A DNA stretch of 64,000 nt from UBA8389 sp942493385 (GCA_942493385.1 OW818699.1:3038001-3102000); one strand, 5' to 3'. Shown: positions 43,215 to 52,934, counted from the first letter of the stretch. The notes: generated by a model not told the origin, from the letters alone. Numbers and translations are program-made.

Positions 43215-44021
43215 ATGAGAACCATCAAAACTATCATTCTGGCAATAACACTATCAATTTTACTGCCATTGGGCATGTCTGCGCAAGAGGCTAAAGTCAC
43301 AGCTCCGCCAGCGTCCTTGAACTTGAATCCCTTTTACAAGAAATACCTGGATGCCAATGGCATCGCCATCATAAGCTCTTGGCGTGTCCCGGATTCAGCC
43401 ATGTACAAAGCTCGTGAAATCGTTCTATTCATGACCAACGACCTTCCGAAAAACGTATTGGCTCAAATGGTGAAAGTGGGTACAAAAGTCGGTGTCATGG
43501 CTCGCTACGAAGGTACTACGGACATACCGGAACATGCCTATTTGGCCAACGACACTTCCATCAATTGGGACTTGCGTGCCCGAGGACTTGGTGGTGACCT
43601 AACCACTCCCCTGACCACTTGTGCGGAAGAAAATATACTGGGTTATCAAATTGACAAATACCATGCGGAAGACATACTGATCCATGAATTCGCGCATTCC
43701 ATCCACTTCATCGGTATTGCTCCCATCGACCCGACGTTCGAACCAACTTTGCAGAAAATGTTGGATAACGCAGTCGCTCAGGGTAAATATTACCGGACGT
43801 ATGCCAAAACGGATATTGCCGAATACTTTGCAGAAGGGGTTCAGGACTGGTTCAACACGAACGCAGAAGCACCTAAACCTGACGGAAAGCACAACCCATT
43901 GAATACCAGGAAAGAATTGAAGAAGTACGATCCGGATCTTTACAACTTTGTGCACAAGTATTTTTCTGAATTCAAGGGCAATCCTTCTGCACATCAGACT
44001 GTAAATAAGTATAAGATTTAA
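43215..44021 (+). CDS. Secreted HExxH zinc metallopeptidase (zincin), uncharacterised
   Basis: 268 residues with a signal peptide (about 1-23, GMSAQ). The zinc motif is LIHEFAHSIH (His157, Glu158, His161). It is followed 41 residues later by TDIAEYFAEGVQDWF, where Glu203 or Glu207 could be the third ligand, as in gluzincins such as the anthrax lethal-factor-like and MtfA-type families. No propeptide or sorting tail is seen. It sits 3 nt after the S9 peptidase and 4 nt before GH43, so it is co-transcribed; a role in degrading extracellular protein is inferred. I cannot place it in a named family with certainty. Confidence 0.75.
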   Translation: MRTIKTIILAITLSILLPLGMSAQEAKVTAPPASLNLNPFYKKYLDANGIAIISSWRVPDSAMYKAREIVLFMTNDLPKNVLAQMVKVGTKVGVMARYEGTTDIPEHAYLANDTSINWDLRARGLGGDLTTPLTTCAEENILGYQIDKYHAEDILIHEFAHSIHFIGIAPIDPTFEPTLQKMLDNAVAQGKYYRTYAKTDIAEYFAEGVQDWFNTNAEAPKPDGKHNPLNTRKELKKYDPDLYNFVHKYFSEFKGNPSAHQTVNKYKI

Positions 44022-44025
44022 AATC

Positions 44026-46128
44026 ATGAAAAAAACACTTCTATTTCTTTTTATTGTACTTTGTTCATCGACCCTATTTGGACAATCCAATCCCATTCTG
44101 CCCGGTTATTTTGCCGACCCGACCATCAAAAAGTTTGGTGACACCTATTACATTTATTCCACAGCGGATGGCATCAAGCTAGCTTCGGGTGAGCCTCAGG
44201 TCTGGATAAGCAAGGACTTTGTGAATTGGTACAATTATGAATTGAAGATTAGTTTGCCCAGAGGGCTTAATAATTGTTGGGCACCGGATGTGGTTCATGC
44301 AGCGGATGGAAAGTATTATTATTTCATGGGGAACTGTGAAAGAGGTTGCAACATCTATGGCTACGTATCCGATTCGCCCATGGGCCCTTTTACTCCTTAT
44401 AATGAAGGAAAAGCCGTCATACCTGCAGGCATTCCAAAAAAAGGTTTTCCTTCGCTGGATGCTCAGATGCTTTTGGATGATGATGGTTCTTTGTATTCCT
44501 ATTTTGGGACATGGTGTTCATCGTTTGGCGGTATCGGATTTGCACAGATCGATCCAAAGGACATGCATACCGTCTTGAAAACAAGCCAAATACCAATGGC
44601 TGAAGTACCTAGGGCTTTTGAGGCATCGTATCCCATGAAACGGAATGGCAAATACTTTTTGATGTATTCATCCGGCGATTGCAGATTGAGTTCCTACGCC
44701 GTGCATTATTCGGTGAGCGACAAACCCGAGGGGCCTTTCACACCTGGCAAGAACAACCCCATCCTTTCCACCAATGCGGACGGTACGGTTGATGGTCCCG
44801 GCCATCATTCGGTGCTCAAGGAAGGTAATGATTATTACATCATGTACCATCGTCACGATAATCCACACAGCACGAATGGTGAATTTCGTCAGGTTTGTGT
44901 TGACAAGATGGTTTTTTCGGACAGTGTAACTATTGAAAAGGTCATTCCGACTCACACAGGTGTTCGTTTTACGGACAAAAACCCGACCAACGTGGCCTTC
45001 AATGCCAAAGCAGTTGCCAGTTCGGTCTATCATTTGGTGGCCGCGCCAACCAGATACAGCAAATCCGGTTACGATTATACCTACTCGGCCGAAAACGCGA
45101 TGGACAATAACAATGGAACACTATGGAAAGCTGCAAGCAGCACCTTTCCGCAAACACTCACGGTAGATTTGGGTAAAATGCAGAATGTCAAACGCATCAC
45201 AACGGAGTTTGAATATCCGACTTTTTACTACCAATACAAGCTCGAGGTTTCTGCCGATAACAAAAGTTGGAAACTGTTCAGCGACAAAACAACGAATCGT
45301 CGCCCAGGTTGTCCCTTGATTGATGACAATTCCATTTCTGCCAGATATGTGAGACTGACAGTGACAGGTACCGAAAAAACAGGATTGTTTCCTGCCGTTT
45401 GGAATTTGAAAGTGTATGATACATTGTTCGAAACCCCTTCTTTTGTAAATGCGAAAACAACGGATGGCCCTGGTGTTCCAAGCACCAAAAGCCTACTGGT
45501 TGATTTTAAAATCGATGCCTTTAAGGAAGGAACGTCACTTATCAATGTACCAAACAAGGGGAAGCTTGGTGGCTTTTTTGAGCCAAACGGTCAATGCGTC
45601 GTTACGACGGTGGATGGAATAAAAGCAGTATCCTTTGATGGTAAAAGTTACTTGCAACTATCTGTAAAAGCCCCTGCAAGCCTCCGTTGGAATGCTCCTT
45701 TTACCGCTTCTGTCTGGGTGTACAATCCCACGATAGAAGCCGGCGAAGGTTTGTTGTCGTGGAATACGCGAGATAACATGTTACAGGGAACCTATGCCGC
45801 ACTGATGTATGGCACAGGGCCTTACGGAGCAGTGGCGCATGGTGACGGTGCTGTGGATCTATCCTACAAGGGCGTTCCAGCCAAAGGCCAATGGCATCAC
45901 ATTGTTGTCACCTTCGACGGTGCTTTAGAAAACGTCTATGTGGATGGGGTTCTCAACACGCAATTACCCATTTCACTTTATGTCGAGAGCGGAGAAATTC
46001 GAATTGGTTCAACAGGAGCAAACTGGGAAAACTTCAGCGGTTCCATTGCCAGTGCAAGACTGTATGACAAGGCATTGACAGCGGTGGAAGTGGTTAAGTT
46101 GATGACCTCCACCAAACCAAAAAAATAA
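44026..46128 (+). CDS. Secreted GH43-type glycosidase with F5/8C and LamG domains
   Basis: 700 residues, signal peptide about 1-20. The five-bladed GH43 domain (about 21-310) has its catalytic base Asp31 in GYFADPTI, a transition-state Asp in LDAQMLLDDDGSLY and the acid Glu in PRAFEASYPM near residue 200. A discoidin (F5/8C) carbohydrate-binding region spans about 325-470 (SAENAMDNNNGTLWKA, QTLTVDLGKMQNVKRI). A LamG-like domain covers about 490-690 (FTASVWVYNPTIEAGEG, GQWHHIVVTFDGA). Family activities: arabinofuranosidase or xylosidase. Last gene of the peptidase-zincin-GH43 unit. Confidence 0.9.
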   Translation: MKKTLLFLFIVLCSSTLFGQSNPILPGYFADPTIKKFGDTYYIYSTADGIKLASGEPQVWISKDFVNWYNYELKISLPRGLNNCWAPDVVHAADGKYYYFMGNCERGCNIYGYVSDSPMGPFTPYNEGKAVIPAGIPKKGFPSLDAQMLLDDDGSLYSYFGTWCSSFGGIGFAQIDPKDMHTVLKTSQIPMAEVPRAFEASYPMKRNGKYFLMYSSGDCRLSSYAVHYSVSDKPEGPFTPGKNNPILSTNADGTVDGPGHHSVLKEGNDYYIMYHRHDNPHSTNGEFRQVCVDKMVFSDSVTIEKVIPTHTGVRFTDKNPTNVAFNAKAVASSVYHLVAAPTRYSKSGYDYTYSAENAMDNNNGTLWKAASSTFPQTLTVDLGKMQNVKRITTEFEYPTFYYQYKLEVSADNKSWKLFSDKTTNRRPGCPLIDDNSISARYVRLTVTGTEKTGLFPAVWNLKVYDTLFETPSFVNAKTTDGPGVPSTKSLLVDFKIDAFKEGTSLINVPNKGKLGGFFEPNGQCVVTTVDGIKAVSFDGKSYLQLSVKAPASLRWNAPFTASVWVYNPTIEAGEGLLSWNTRDNMLQGTYAALMYGTGPYGAVAHGDGAVDLSYKGVPAKGQWHHIVVTFDGALENVYVDGVLNTQLPISLYVESGEIRIGSTGANWENFSGSIASARLYDKALTAVEVVKLMTSTKPKK

Positions 46129-46144
46129 AAAACTTCCATTTATA

Positions 46145-46185
46145 AAAAAAGGCTCAAAAGGATAAATCCTTCTGAGCCTTTTTTA
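46145..46185. terminator. Bidirectional terminator between the GH43 gene and the prohibitin-like gene
   Basis: AAAAAAGGCTCA / TGAGCCTTTTTT stem with an inner AGGAT/ATCCT stem; flanking A and T tracts suit both convergent transcripts. Confidence 0.88.
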
Positions 46186-46198
46186 TAATTTGGTTTTT

Positions 46199-47098
46199 TT
46201 ACTTTGCATCAAGAATGACCGGCGTACCTTTCGAACCACCCATGATGATGAGTTTTGAATTCGGTGAAGTGGCAATCGCTTTGATGTATTCGTATTGCAA
46301 CATTTTATCGGAAAGACCAGAACTCAAAATCTTCTGATAGTCGGCGATACCCTGAGCTTCCACGCGTTTGCGTTCAGCCTCCTGCTTTTCTTTCTGAAGG
46401 ACGAAAGTCATTTTCTGTGCATCCTGTTCGGCATTGATCTTGGACTCGATGGTGGTCTTAACAGACTGAGGTAAAGTCAGGTTACGCACCAATAATTGTT
46501 CCAAAACTAAACCACGAGATTTAAAATCTTTATCGATGGTGTTGAAAATTCGTTGTTGAAACTCATCCCTCTTGGTCGAATATAGGGCAACTGCATCGTA
46601 GTAAACAGCATTGTCTCGGATTTTGGTTCGACAAATGGGTCGTACGATGGTGTTCGTATAATCGGTTCCGATTTCTCTAAGAATACGCGGGGCTTCAGAA
46701 GGAAGAACTTTATAAAGCACCGTCAAGTCAACAACCACTTCCAAACCATCGGCTGAAAGTACATGAATGGCATCGTCACCCGACTTGGCACCCTCATCCT
46801 GTACGCTGGACATGGTGTAATTCTGGGTCCGGGTATCAAAAACTTCCACCTGAACCAACGGATTGACAAAGTTCAAACCACTTACCAGGACTTTATCGTC
46901 CACCCGGCCAAACAATTTCTGCACACCGACCATGCCAGGTTCAATCTGTTTGATTGAAAAGAACAACAGACCAAGCACTAGAACAGCAATACCTGCAATC
47001 TTTACAAGGAGACTGTTTTTCCGTAGGGGTCCGTCCATTTTTGCCATAGATACACCAACGGCAAACAGAACAATTCCAAAAATCAATAATGCAATCAT
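46199..47098 (-). CDS. Prohibitin / SPFH-domain membrane protein
   Basis: 299 residues with two N-terminal hydrophobic segments (about 1-17 and 31-48). The SPFH/Band 7 domain spans about 50-235 (EPGMVGVQKLFGRV, VLVSGLNFVNPLVQVEVFDTR, YDAVALYSTKRDEFQQRI). A charged coiled coil near 215-255 (EKQEAERKRVEAQGIADYQ) and a short tail follow. Family role: ring-forming membrane scaffold linked to FtsH-type proteolysis and membrane microdomains. Monocistronic, with a -7 box at 47139-47146 and a shared terminator. Confidence 0.9.
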   Translation of the reverse strand: MIALLIFGIVLFAVGVSMAKMDGPLRKNSLLVKIAGIAVLVLGLLFFSIKQIEPGMVGVQKLFGRVDDKVLVSGLNFVNPLVQVEVFDTRTQNYTMSSVQDEGAKSGDDAIHVLSADGLEVVVDLTVLYKVLPSEAPRILREIGTDYTNTIVRPICRTKIRDNAVYYDAVALYSTKRDEFQQRIFNTIDKDFKSRGLVLEQLLVRNLTLPQSVKTTIESKINAEQDAQKMTFVLQKEKQEAERKRVEAQGIADYQKILSSGLSDKMLQYEYIKAIATSPNSKLIIMGGSKGTPVILDAK

Positions 47099-47138
47099 TT
47101 GTTGAAAGTTTTTAGATTAAAAATCAAAACATATTCAA

Positions 47139-47146
47139 CAAAAATA
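47139..47146 (-). promoter_or_regulatory. Promoter -7 element for the prohibitin-like gene
   Basis: Perfect TATTTTTG on the minus strand, 40 nt before the start codon; no clear -33 box. Confidence 0.45.
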
Positions 47147-47187
47147 GGTATAAATTACTTAATTCCGTATAGGAAAAAGTCAACGCA

Positions 47188-47952
47188 CTATCCCCGCTGA
47201 AAATAGGTGGGAATGGGCGAACGGAGTTCACCGATTCCGAAAAGTGCATAATCGTATTTCACCGGATCTTCGGGACAAAAACCTCGAAGCAAAACAGTCA
47301 GTGACTCAACGGCCTTCTTGTCGTTCTGATTTCGGCTGAGCAGGCCCAAGGCCCTAGAAACACGGCCAACATGCACATCCAGAGGTATATAAAGCTCAGA
47401 AGGCGCAATGTTTGACCAGATTCCAAGGTCGACAATTCCGTCGTTTCGAACCAGCCAGCGAAGAGCTAGGTGAAGCCGTTTGCAGGCCGAATTCGTAGTT
47501 GGATTGGAAACGTGCTTGCTGAAAGAACCATCATTTGCGACAGCAAGCGCGTTTCGAAAGGCATCAATGCCATCCCATAAGTTAGGCGATGCGGCAAAAA
47601 CTTTTTCAAGGCTGTCGAACTCCGAATAGCAGGCACGCAAACCTCTGCAGATATAGACGAGGTCCTTTTCGAAAAAAGTGCGGTGAATATTGCTGCTCCC
47701 GAGTTTGTTGTAGCCCTCGGACATCACAAAATCGTAGGGGCTGGCTCCCATTTTATCAAACATGGAGGAAGCCGATTTCAAGATCATTTTCCGGTTGCCC
47801 CATGTGATGGTTGCCGTCAAAAAGGCAGCCACCTCCCTATCAAGAAGATGGCTGAATTTATGGGGAAATTGGACAGGATCGGTTTCGATGTAGGCGGGCA
47901 CGTTGACGATGCTCACCATTTCATCCAAATAACCTTTCAGGTCGGATACCAT
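47188..47952 (-). CDS. TIGR02757 (DUF2400) family protein
   Basis: Start chosen at 47952 (MVSDLKGYLDEM), giving 254 residues, because it lies one base after the obgE stop; the frame continues upstream inside obgE. Features are RxxAAFLTATITWGNRKMIL near the N-terminus, KRLHLALRWLVRNDGIVDLG and YIPLDVHVGRVSRALGLL, the pattern of the Bacteroidetes TIGR02757 family. The fold is helical and resembles HhH-GPD DNA glycosylases, which have a similar LDVH/hairpin region, but no catalytic Lys is assigned. Function unknown. Last gene of the hpt-adk-obgE operon. Confidence 0.85.
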   Translation of the reverse strand: MVSDLKGYLDEMVSIVNVPAYIETDPVQFPHKFSHLLDREVAAFLTATITWGNRKMILKSASSMFDKMGASPYDFVMSEGYNKLGSSNIHRTFFEKDLVYICRGLRACYSEFDSLEKVFAASPNLWDGIDAFRNALAVANDGSFSKHVSNPTTNSACKRLHLALRWLVRNDGIVDLGIWSNIAPSELYIPLDVHVGRVSRALGLLSRNQNDKKAVESLTVLLRGFCPEDPVKYDYALFGIGELRSPIPTYFQRG

Positions 47953-47953
47953 T

Positions 47954-49099
47954 TTAATCTTCGAATTCAGGATCGTAGAATTCTTCTTTCTTGAAGGCTT
48001 CCTTACCAAACTTCGTCTCGATCACTTCCGTTTCATCAAGCTCTTCCTCTTCTTCCTTAGGAGCGTAAATAGTTCTAGCCGTGTGCGTTATGGCAACAAC
48101 CTTATTTTGCTCGTCGTTCAGTTCCTTCCAAAGAAGGTCCTTGAGATCAAGAATTCCTTCTCCAGTAACGGCTGAAATGAACACATGGGGAATTTCGGGC
48201 AAGTCTTGTCCGATTTCCTCGATGAGCTGCTCATCCAGCAAGTCGCATTTGGTAATGGCCAGTACCTTTTGTTTATCCAACAATTCAGGGTTGAACTGAG
48301 CCAGCTCGTTGAGCAGGATCTTATATTCGTTGTGGTGATCAGCACTGTCGGCAGGCACCATGAACAGAAGCAGCGCGTTGCGTTCAATGTGGCGCAAAAA
48401 ACGAAGACCAAGACCACGTCCTTCGGATGCACCTTCTATGATTCCTGGGATATCGGCCATCACGAACGATTTGTCGTCGCGGTAGGTAACGATGCCCAAA
48501 TTGGGTTCCAAGGTGGTGAAGGGATAATCGGCAATCTTGGGGTGGGCGGCGGAAACAGCTGCTAAAAGGGTGGATTTTCCGGCGTTCGGGAAACCAACCA
48601 GACCGACATCGGCCAGTAGTTTGAGTTCCAATACGACATTCCGTTCGATATGAGGTTCACCCGGCTGTGAAAAACGGGGCGTTTGGTTGGTGGCAGTACG
48701 GAAATTCCAGTTGCCCAGACCGCCACGACCGCCATTCAACAGGATGACTTCCTGACCAGGTTCGGTAACATCACAAAGAAAATCACCCGTTTCAGCATCG
48801 AATGCGACGGTACCCACCGGAACATCGATGTAAATATCTGAACCCTGCTTGCCGGAACTTCTGGCACCGGTACCGCTGGCACCGTGTTCAGCAAACACAT
48901 GGCGCGCAAAACGGAGGTGAATGAGTGTCCAGTAATTGGTGTTGGCCCGAAGAATGACATGACCGCCGCGACCGCCGTCACCACCGTCGGGACCACCCTT
49001 GGCAATGTACTTTTCACGGTGGTAATGGGTCGACCCAGGTCCACCGTTACCTGAACGGCAGAGGATCTTTACGTAATCAACGAAATTGCTATCCGCCAT
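47954..49099 (-). CDS. obgE: GTPase Obg/CgtA
   Basis: 381 residues. The Gly-rich Obg fold (1-158; DYVKILCRSGNGGPGS, KGGPDGGDGGRGGHV) is followed by the G domain with G1 GFPNAGKST, G3 DIPGIIEGA and G4 TKCD. An acidic C-terminal tail (PKEEEEELDETE) ends it. Role: ribosome-associated GTPase for 50S maturation and stress responses. Third gene of a minus-strand operon after hpt and adk (20-nt gap to adk). Confidence 0.97.
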   Translation of the reverse strand: MADSNFVDYVKILCRSGNGGPGSTHYHREKYIAKGGPDGGDGGRGGHVILRANTNYWTLIHLRFARHVFAEHGASGTGARSSGKQGSDIYIDVPVGTVAFDAETGDFLCDVTEPGQEVILLNGGRGGLGNWNFRTATNQTPRFSQPGEPHIERNVVLELKLLADVGLVGFPNAGKSTLLAAVSAAHPKIADYPFTTLEPNLGIVTYRDDKSFVMADIPGIIEGASEGRGLGLRFLRHIERNALLLFMVPADSADHHNEYKILLNELAQFNPELLDKQKVLAITKCDLLDEQLIEEIGQDLPEIPHVFISAVTGEGILDLKDLLWKELNDEQNKVVAITHTARTIYAPKEEEEELDETEVIETKFGKEAFKKEEFYDPEFED

Positions 49100-49119
49100 A
49101 GGTTTGTTTAAGAGAGAAT

Positions 49120-49695
49120 TTATATAACCAACTCAATGGCCGCAGTGATCCGATTAAAGATTTCCTGCAAAGAACCTGTCCCCTTGATTTCGGCAGCCAG
49201 GCCTTCATTTTTGTAAAAATCCAATACTGGAGCGGTTTTTGCGTGATAAACCTGAATCCGCTTTTGGATGGTTTCATACTTGTCGTCTGAACGGCCAGAA
49301 GTAATGCCCCTTTTCAGAAGTCGATCAATGAGCTCTTCCTCCTCCACTTCCAAATCAATCATGATGGAGACCTCGATACCCCGTTCGGCTAGCATCACTT
49401 TCAACGCTTCTGCCTGTGCCGTCGTACGTGGAAAGCCGTCGAAGATGTAGCCGTTTGCATTCTTTTTCGTATCAAGCACATTGGCAAGCATGCTGATAAT
49501 GAGTTCATCAGGAACCAAATTACCCTGATCCGTGTAACTTGAGATGAGTTGTGCCAGTTCGGTCTGGTTCTTTTGTTCGGCTCTTAATAAATCACCGGTT
49601 GATAGATGTTCCAAACCATACTTTTCTGCGATGTACACGCTCTGTGTTCCTTTACCAGAACCTGGAGCGCCAAAAAGGATTACATTCAACACCAT
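49120..49695 (-). CDS. adk: Adenylate kinase
   Basis: 191 residues, the short type without a zinc-binding LID. P-loop FGAPGSGKGTQ (7-17), AMP-binding STGDLLRAE, FDGFPRTTAQAE, and the Arg-rich LID region (RLLKRGITSGRSDD). Reaction: ATP + AMP to 2 ADP. It lies between hpt (17-nt gap) and obgE. Confidence 0.97.
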   Translation of the reverse strand: MVLNVILFGAPGSGKGTQSVYIAEKYGLEHLSTGDLLRAEQKNQTELAQLISSYTDQGNLVPDELIISMLANVLDTKKNANGYIFDGFPRTTAQAEALKVMLAERGIEVSIMIDLEVEEEELIDRLLKRGITSGRSDDKYETIQKRIQVYHAKTAPVLDFYKNEGLAAEIKGTGSLQEIFNRITAAIELVI

Positions 49696-49712
49696 TATAA
49701 TCTATTTAAAAA

Positions 49713-50246
49713 TTATGCAAGCGAATAGACTGCACCTAGATTTCGACCATAACCATCGTAGTCAAGACCGTAACCAACTACGAAGTCGTTGGGGACTTCA
49801 AACACCACGTAATCCAGATCCAGTTCGCACTGTAAGGCTTCTGGTTTGTACAAGAACGTTGCGATCTTGATTTCTTTCGGGTTGCGAGTATTTAGGGATG
49901 ATAGCAGTTGTGTCATAGTGCGGCCTGAATCGACAATGTCTTCGACGATGACGATGGTGCGACCTTCAATTTTCTCAGTAAGTCCGAAAACTTCACGAAC
50001 CTTTCCGCCGCTTTCCATACCTTCGTAGGAAGCCAGCTTGATGAAACTAATCTGACTGGGAATGGTGATGTTCTTCATCAAATCGGATGCGAACATGAAC
50101 GAACCATTGAGCACGGCCAGAAACAATGGATCTTTACCTTCAAGGTCGGCACTGATCATCGAAGCAACCTTCTTGACATGCTCCTGAATGGTTTCCGCAG
50201 AAAGGAATAGCTTGAAATCCTTATCTTTAACTCGAATCTGATCCAT
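49713..50246 (-). CDS. hpt: Hypoxanthine phosphoribosyltransferase
   Basis: 177 residues from the ATG at 50246 (MDQIRVKDKDFKL); three alternative upstream codons are ignored. The PRPP-binding motif IVIVEDIVDSGRTM is diagnostic, and AVLNGSFMFASDL and LDYVVFEVPNDFVVGYGLDY fit the type I PRTase fold of Hpt. Role: salvage of hypoxanthine and guanine to IMP and GMP. First gene of the operon with adk, obgE and the TIGR02757 gene, driven by the promoter at 50283-50314. Confidence 0.95.
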   Translation of the reverse strand: MDQIRVKDKDFKLFLSAETIQEHVKKVASMISADLEGKDPLFLAVLNGSFMFASDLMKNITIPSQISFIKLASYEGMESGGKVREVFGLTEKIEGRTIVIVEDIVDSGRTMTQLLSSLNTRNPKEIKIATFLYKPEALQCELDLDYVVFEVPNDFVVGYGLDYDGYGRNLGAVYSLA

Positions 50247-50282
50247 AAACAACAATTAAAAATGACTGTAAAAAATTAGCTA

Positions 50283-50314
50283 CGAAGGTAGTTAAAAATA
50301 GATAACTCGCCAAA
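50283..50314 (-). promoter_or_regulatory. Promoter for the hpt-adk-obgE operon
   Basis: Minus strand TTTG (50311-50314), exactly 20 nt, TACCTTCG (50283-50290; one mismatch in the -7 box), 37 nt before the start at 50246. Confidence 0.65.
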
Positions 50315-50330
50315 TTCCCTATTTTTTTTC

Positions 50331-50338
50331 TACGTTTG
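50331..50338 (+). promoter_or_regulatory. Promoter -7 element for the C10 peptidase gene
   Basis: Perfect TACGTTTG, 38 nt before the ATG at 50377, back to back with the divergent hpt promoter. Confidence 0.55.
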
Positions 50339-50376
50339 TTTAACTTTAGGACTTATATTGCGTCTTATAGTACTAA

Positions 50377-52932
50377 ATGAAAGAACTATACATGATCATA
50401 CGTCAATTTGTCCTTGTTTTCTTACTACTTCTGACATTTTTCCAGTTGAAGGCGAAACCGGTCACTGAACCGGATGCTCTAATTATGGCAACCAATTTCC
50501 ACCTCAACAGATTCCCTTCCAAGCTGCGTTCAGCAGTGGAATTAAAGCTTGTTTATCAGGGTATTGGTACTCGACTTCGTACTGCGACAACCGCCCCTGC
50601 CTTTTATATTTACAACATTGGAGTCAATCAAGGTTTTGTCCTAGTTTCAGGAGATGACGCTGCCAAAACCATTTTGGGTTATGCGGACGAAGGTTGTTTC
50701 AAAACGGAGAACATGCCTGAGAATTTGAGATCTTGGTTGAATTTGTATCAACTTGAAATAGAAGCCATTCGCAATGCTGACCTTTCTGCAACTTCGAATG
50801 CCTCAGAGCAGATTTCCACCGTTGCAACAGGAACCACGACGGTAGCCCCACTGTTAGGTGGCATGAAATGGAATCAAACTGACCCCTTTAATTTACTTTG
50901 CCCTTGGGATGTTACATCAAATACACGTACGTTGGCCGGCTGCGTGGCTGTTGCCATGACACAGATCATGAACCATCATAAATGGCCGGTCAAAGGTTCC
51001 GGCCTGCACAGTTATACGGATGTAAAATATGGCTTGCAATCGGTGGATTTTAGCAAAAGCACCTACGATTGGAGCAACATGCTGGATTATTATGGTAGTA
51101 CCGCTACTGCTTATCAGGACACGGCGGTCGCGAAATTGGTCTATCAATGTGGTGTGGCCGTGGATATGGCTTATTCGATTACGGGCAGTACCTCAAACAT
51201 TACCAAAGCAGCCGAAGCCTTTGTCAGCCATTTCGGGTATGACGCAAACATTCAACGATTCGATCGACCTTATTATACGAATGCAGAATGGATTGGTGTC
51301 ATAAGAAAGGAATTGGACAATTCCAGACCAGTCTATTATTCAGGAAATTCAGACATTGGAGGTCATGCCTTTGTTTGTGACGGATACGACAGCAACAACT
51401 TTTTTCACATCAACTGGGGCTGGGGAGGTTCTTCCAATGGCTATTTTGAACTTAGCTCGCTTTCGACGACAAATCCAGGTGTTGTAGGTGCAGCACCGGA
51501 GTATACATATCTGCAGAGCATTCTGACAGGTATTCAGAAGTCTGACGCAATCAATAGTGCTACCAACCAGGTAGTGGTATACAATACAGGCTTGACCTCT
51601 TCCAAAAGCAGTGTTTCCAACATTTCTACAAGTTCCTTTAACTTGTCATACAGCTTTGGGAATCTGGGAACGAATGCGGTGAGAGTACGTTGGGGAATTG
51701 GCTTTGTCAAGGAAGGTAGTACGACCATTACCAAACTGGTGGAGAACTCCGCAACAAGCTATTCTTCATTAAATGCAGGTTCCTTTTACTCTTTTGTAAA
51801 AACATTTACCATCTATAAACCGACGGGGATGTATACGGCTGGAACCTACAGACTCTATCCTATTTACTTACCCAAGGACTCGTCAAACTGGAGCATCATG
51901 CGGGGCACTCCACTTCTAAACAATTGCATGATTGTGACTGTCGCTAGCAACAGTGGTCCAGCAACCATCCTACCAGCCTTGAAAGCCCCTACACTGACGT
52001 TGACCAAGTCTCCCGAACCTCAATCCAGACTGTACCAGAACAAATCGATCAATGTAGACCTGACCATTCAGAACAACGGATCGGAGTTTTATTCCAGAGT
52101 GGGATTGTGCTTGATTTCCGTTACAAATCCGGACAATCGTACCTATATTTGTGAAAGCAATGTATTGTGTTCGGAAGGGGATACCACCACTTTTCATTTG
52201 ACCGGAACAGTATCCTGCCTACCTGGTAGCTATTATTTACAAGCTCAGTTTGACAGTACCAATTCGAATTCGACCGTGAACTACAAAGTATTAGGTCCGA
52301 CCATCAACAATTCAAACTTAGTGGAGGTTCTACCCCAGCCTGGGGCACCTTTGCTTCAGCTCAACAACAACATTTCGTTGGCCAACGGGACTACCATAGC
52401 CAAAAACGACACAGCCTCTCTTTCTATAAGCATCACGAATACAGGAGGTTACTTCGATTCACGCATCATTGCGTTCGTTTTTCCGAAAGCCGGCGGACGT
52501 TCCTTGACGTACCTGACACCCAAAAATGTCTATATCGACTCCTTGGAAACCAAAGAAATGACGCTGACGGGAACTCTAAATATTGACAGCGGAGAATACT
52601 TCTTTTCCATTTATCAGCTCCTTAACAACAGTTGGTTGTCACTTACCCCGTATGGCATGTCCAACTTGAATTTCACAGTGACCGACGGTACAGTGGAGCA
52701 AAGTTCAATCAATGAAAAACGGCCCCTGTTCATTCATCAGGTTGGTGCTCTATTAGTGATTGAAACGGCTGCAGAAATCAATGAATCACGACTTTACGAT
52801 ATGTCCGGAAGGCTTGTTCGAAAGGTTTCCAACGAAAAAGTCATACAGGTTGGAAGCTTAGCGAATGGCGTTTACCTCTTGTACGTTCAGTCCAACGGTA
52901 AAAGATTGATCGAACGATTCTTAAAGCATTGA
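50377..52932 (+). CDS. Secreted C10 (streptopain-type) cysteine peptidase with T9SS tail
   Basis: 851 residues from the ATG at 50377 (a second ATG at 50392 also gives a signal peptide). N-terminal inhibitory prodomain (about 30-150; FYIYNIGVNQGFVLVSGDDA). The catalytic domain has Cys189 in TLAGCVAVAMTQIMNHH, His330 in GGHAFVCDGY and the supporting NWGWGGSSNGYF. Repeated Ig-like domains (about 400-770) and a C-terminal Por sorting domain (RLYDMSGRLVRKVSNEK, LANGVYLLYVQSNGKRL) follow. Family role: broad extracellular protease, related to interpain and prtT. The promoter at 50331-50338 fits. Confidence 0.93.
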   Translation: MKELYMIIRQFVLVFLLLLTFFQLKAKPVTEPDALIMATNFHLNRFPSKLRSAVELKLVYQGIGTRLRTATTAPAFYIYNIGVNQGFVLVSGDDAAKTILGYADEGCFKTENMPENLRSWLNLYQLEIEAIRNADLSATSNASEQISTVATGTTTVAPLLGGMKWNQTDPFNLLCPWDVTSNTRTLAGCVAVAMTQIMNHHKWPVKGSGLHSYTDVKYGLQSVDFSKSTYDWSNMLDYYGSTATAYQDTAVAKLVYQCGVAVDMAYSITGSTSNITKAAEAFVSHFGYDANIQRFDRPYYTNAEWIGVIRKELDNSRPVYYSGNSDIGGHAFVCDGYDSNNFFHINWGWGGSSNGYFELSSLSTTNPGVVGAAPEYTYLQSILTGIQKSDAINSATNQVVVYNTGLTSSKSSVSNISTSSFNLSYSFGNLGTNAVRVRWGIGFVKEGSTTITKLVENSATSYSSLNAGSFYSFVKTFTIYKPTGMYTAGTYRLYPIYLPKDSSNWSIMRGTPLLNNCMIVTVASNSGPATILPALKAPTLTLTKSPEPQSRLYQNKSINVDLTIQNNGSEFYSRVGLCLISVTNPDNRTYICESNVLCSEGDTTTFHLTGTVSCLPGSYYLQAQFDSTNSNSTVNYKVLGPTINNSNLVEVLPQPGAPLLQLNNNISLANGTTIAKNDTASLSISITNTGGYFDSRIIAFVFPKAGGRSLTYLTPKNVYIDSLETKEMTLTGTLNIDSGEYFFSIYQLLNNSWLSLTPYGMSNLNFTVTDGTVEQSSINEKRPLFIHQVGALLVIETAAEINESRLYDMSGRLVRKVSNEKVIQVGSLANGVYLLYVQSNGKRLIERFLKH

Positions 52933-52934
52933 TT

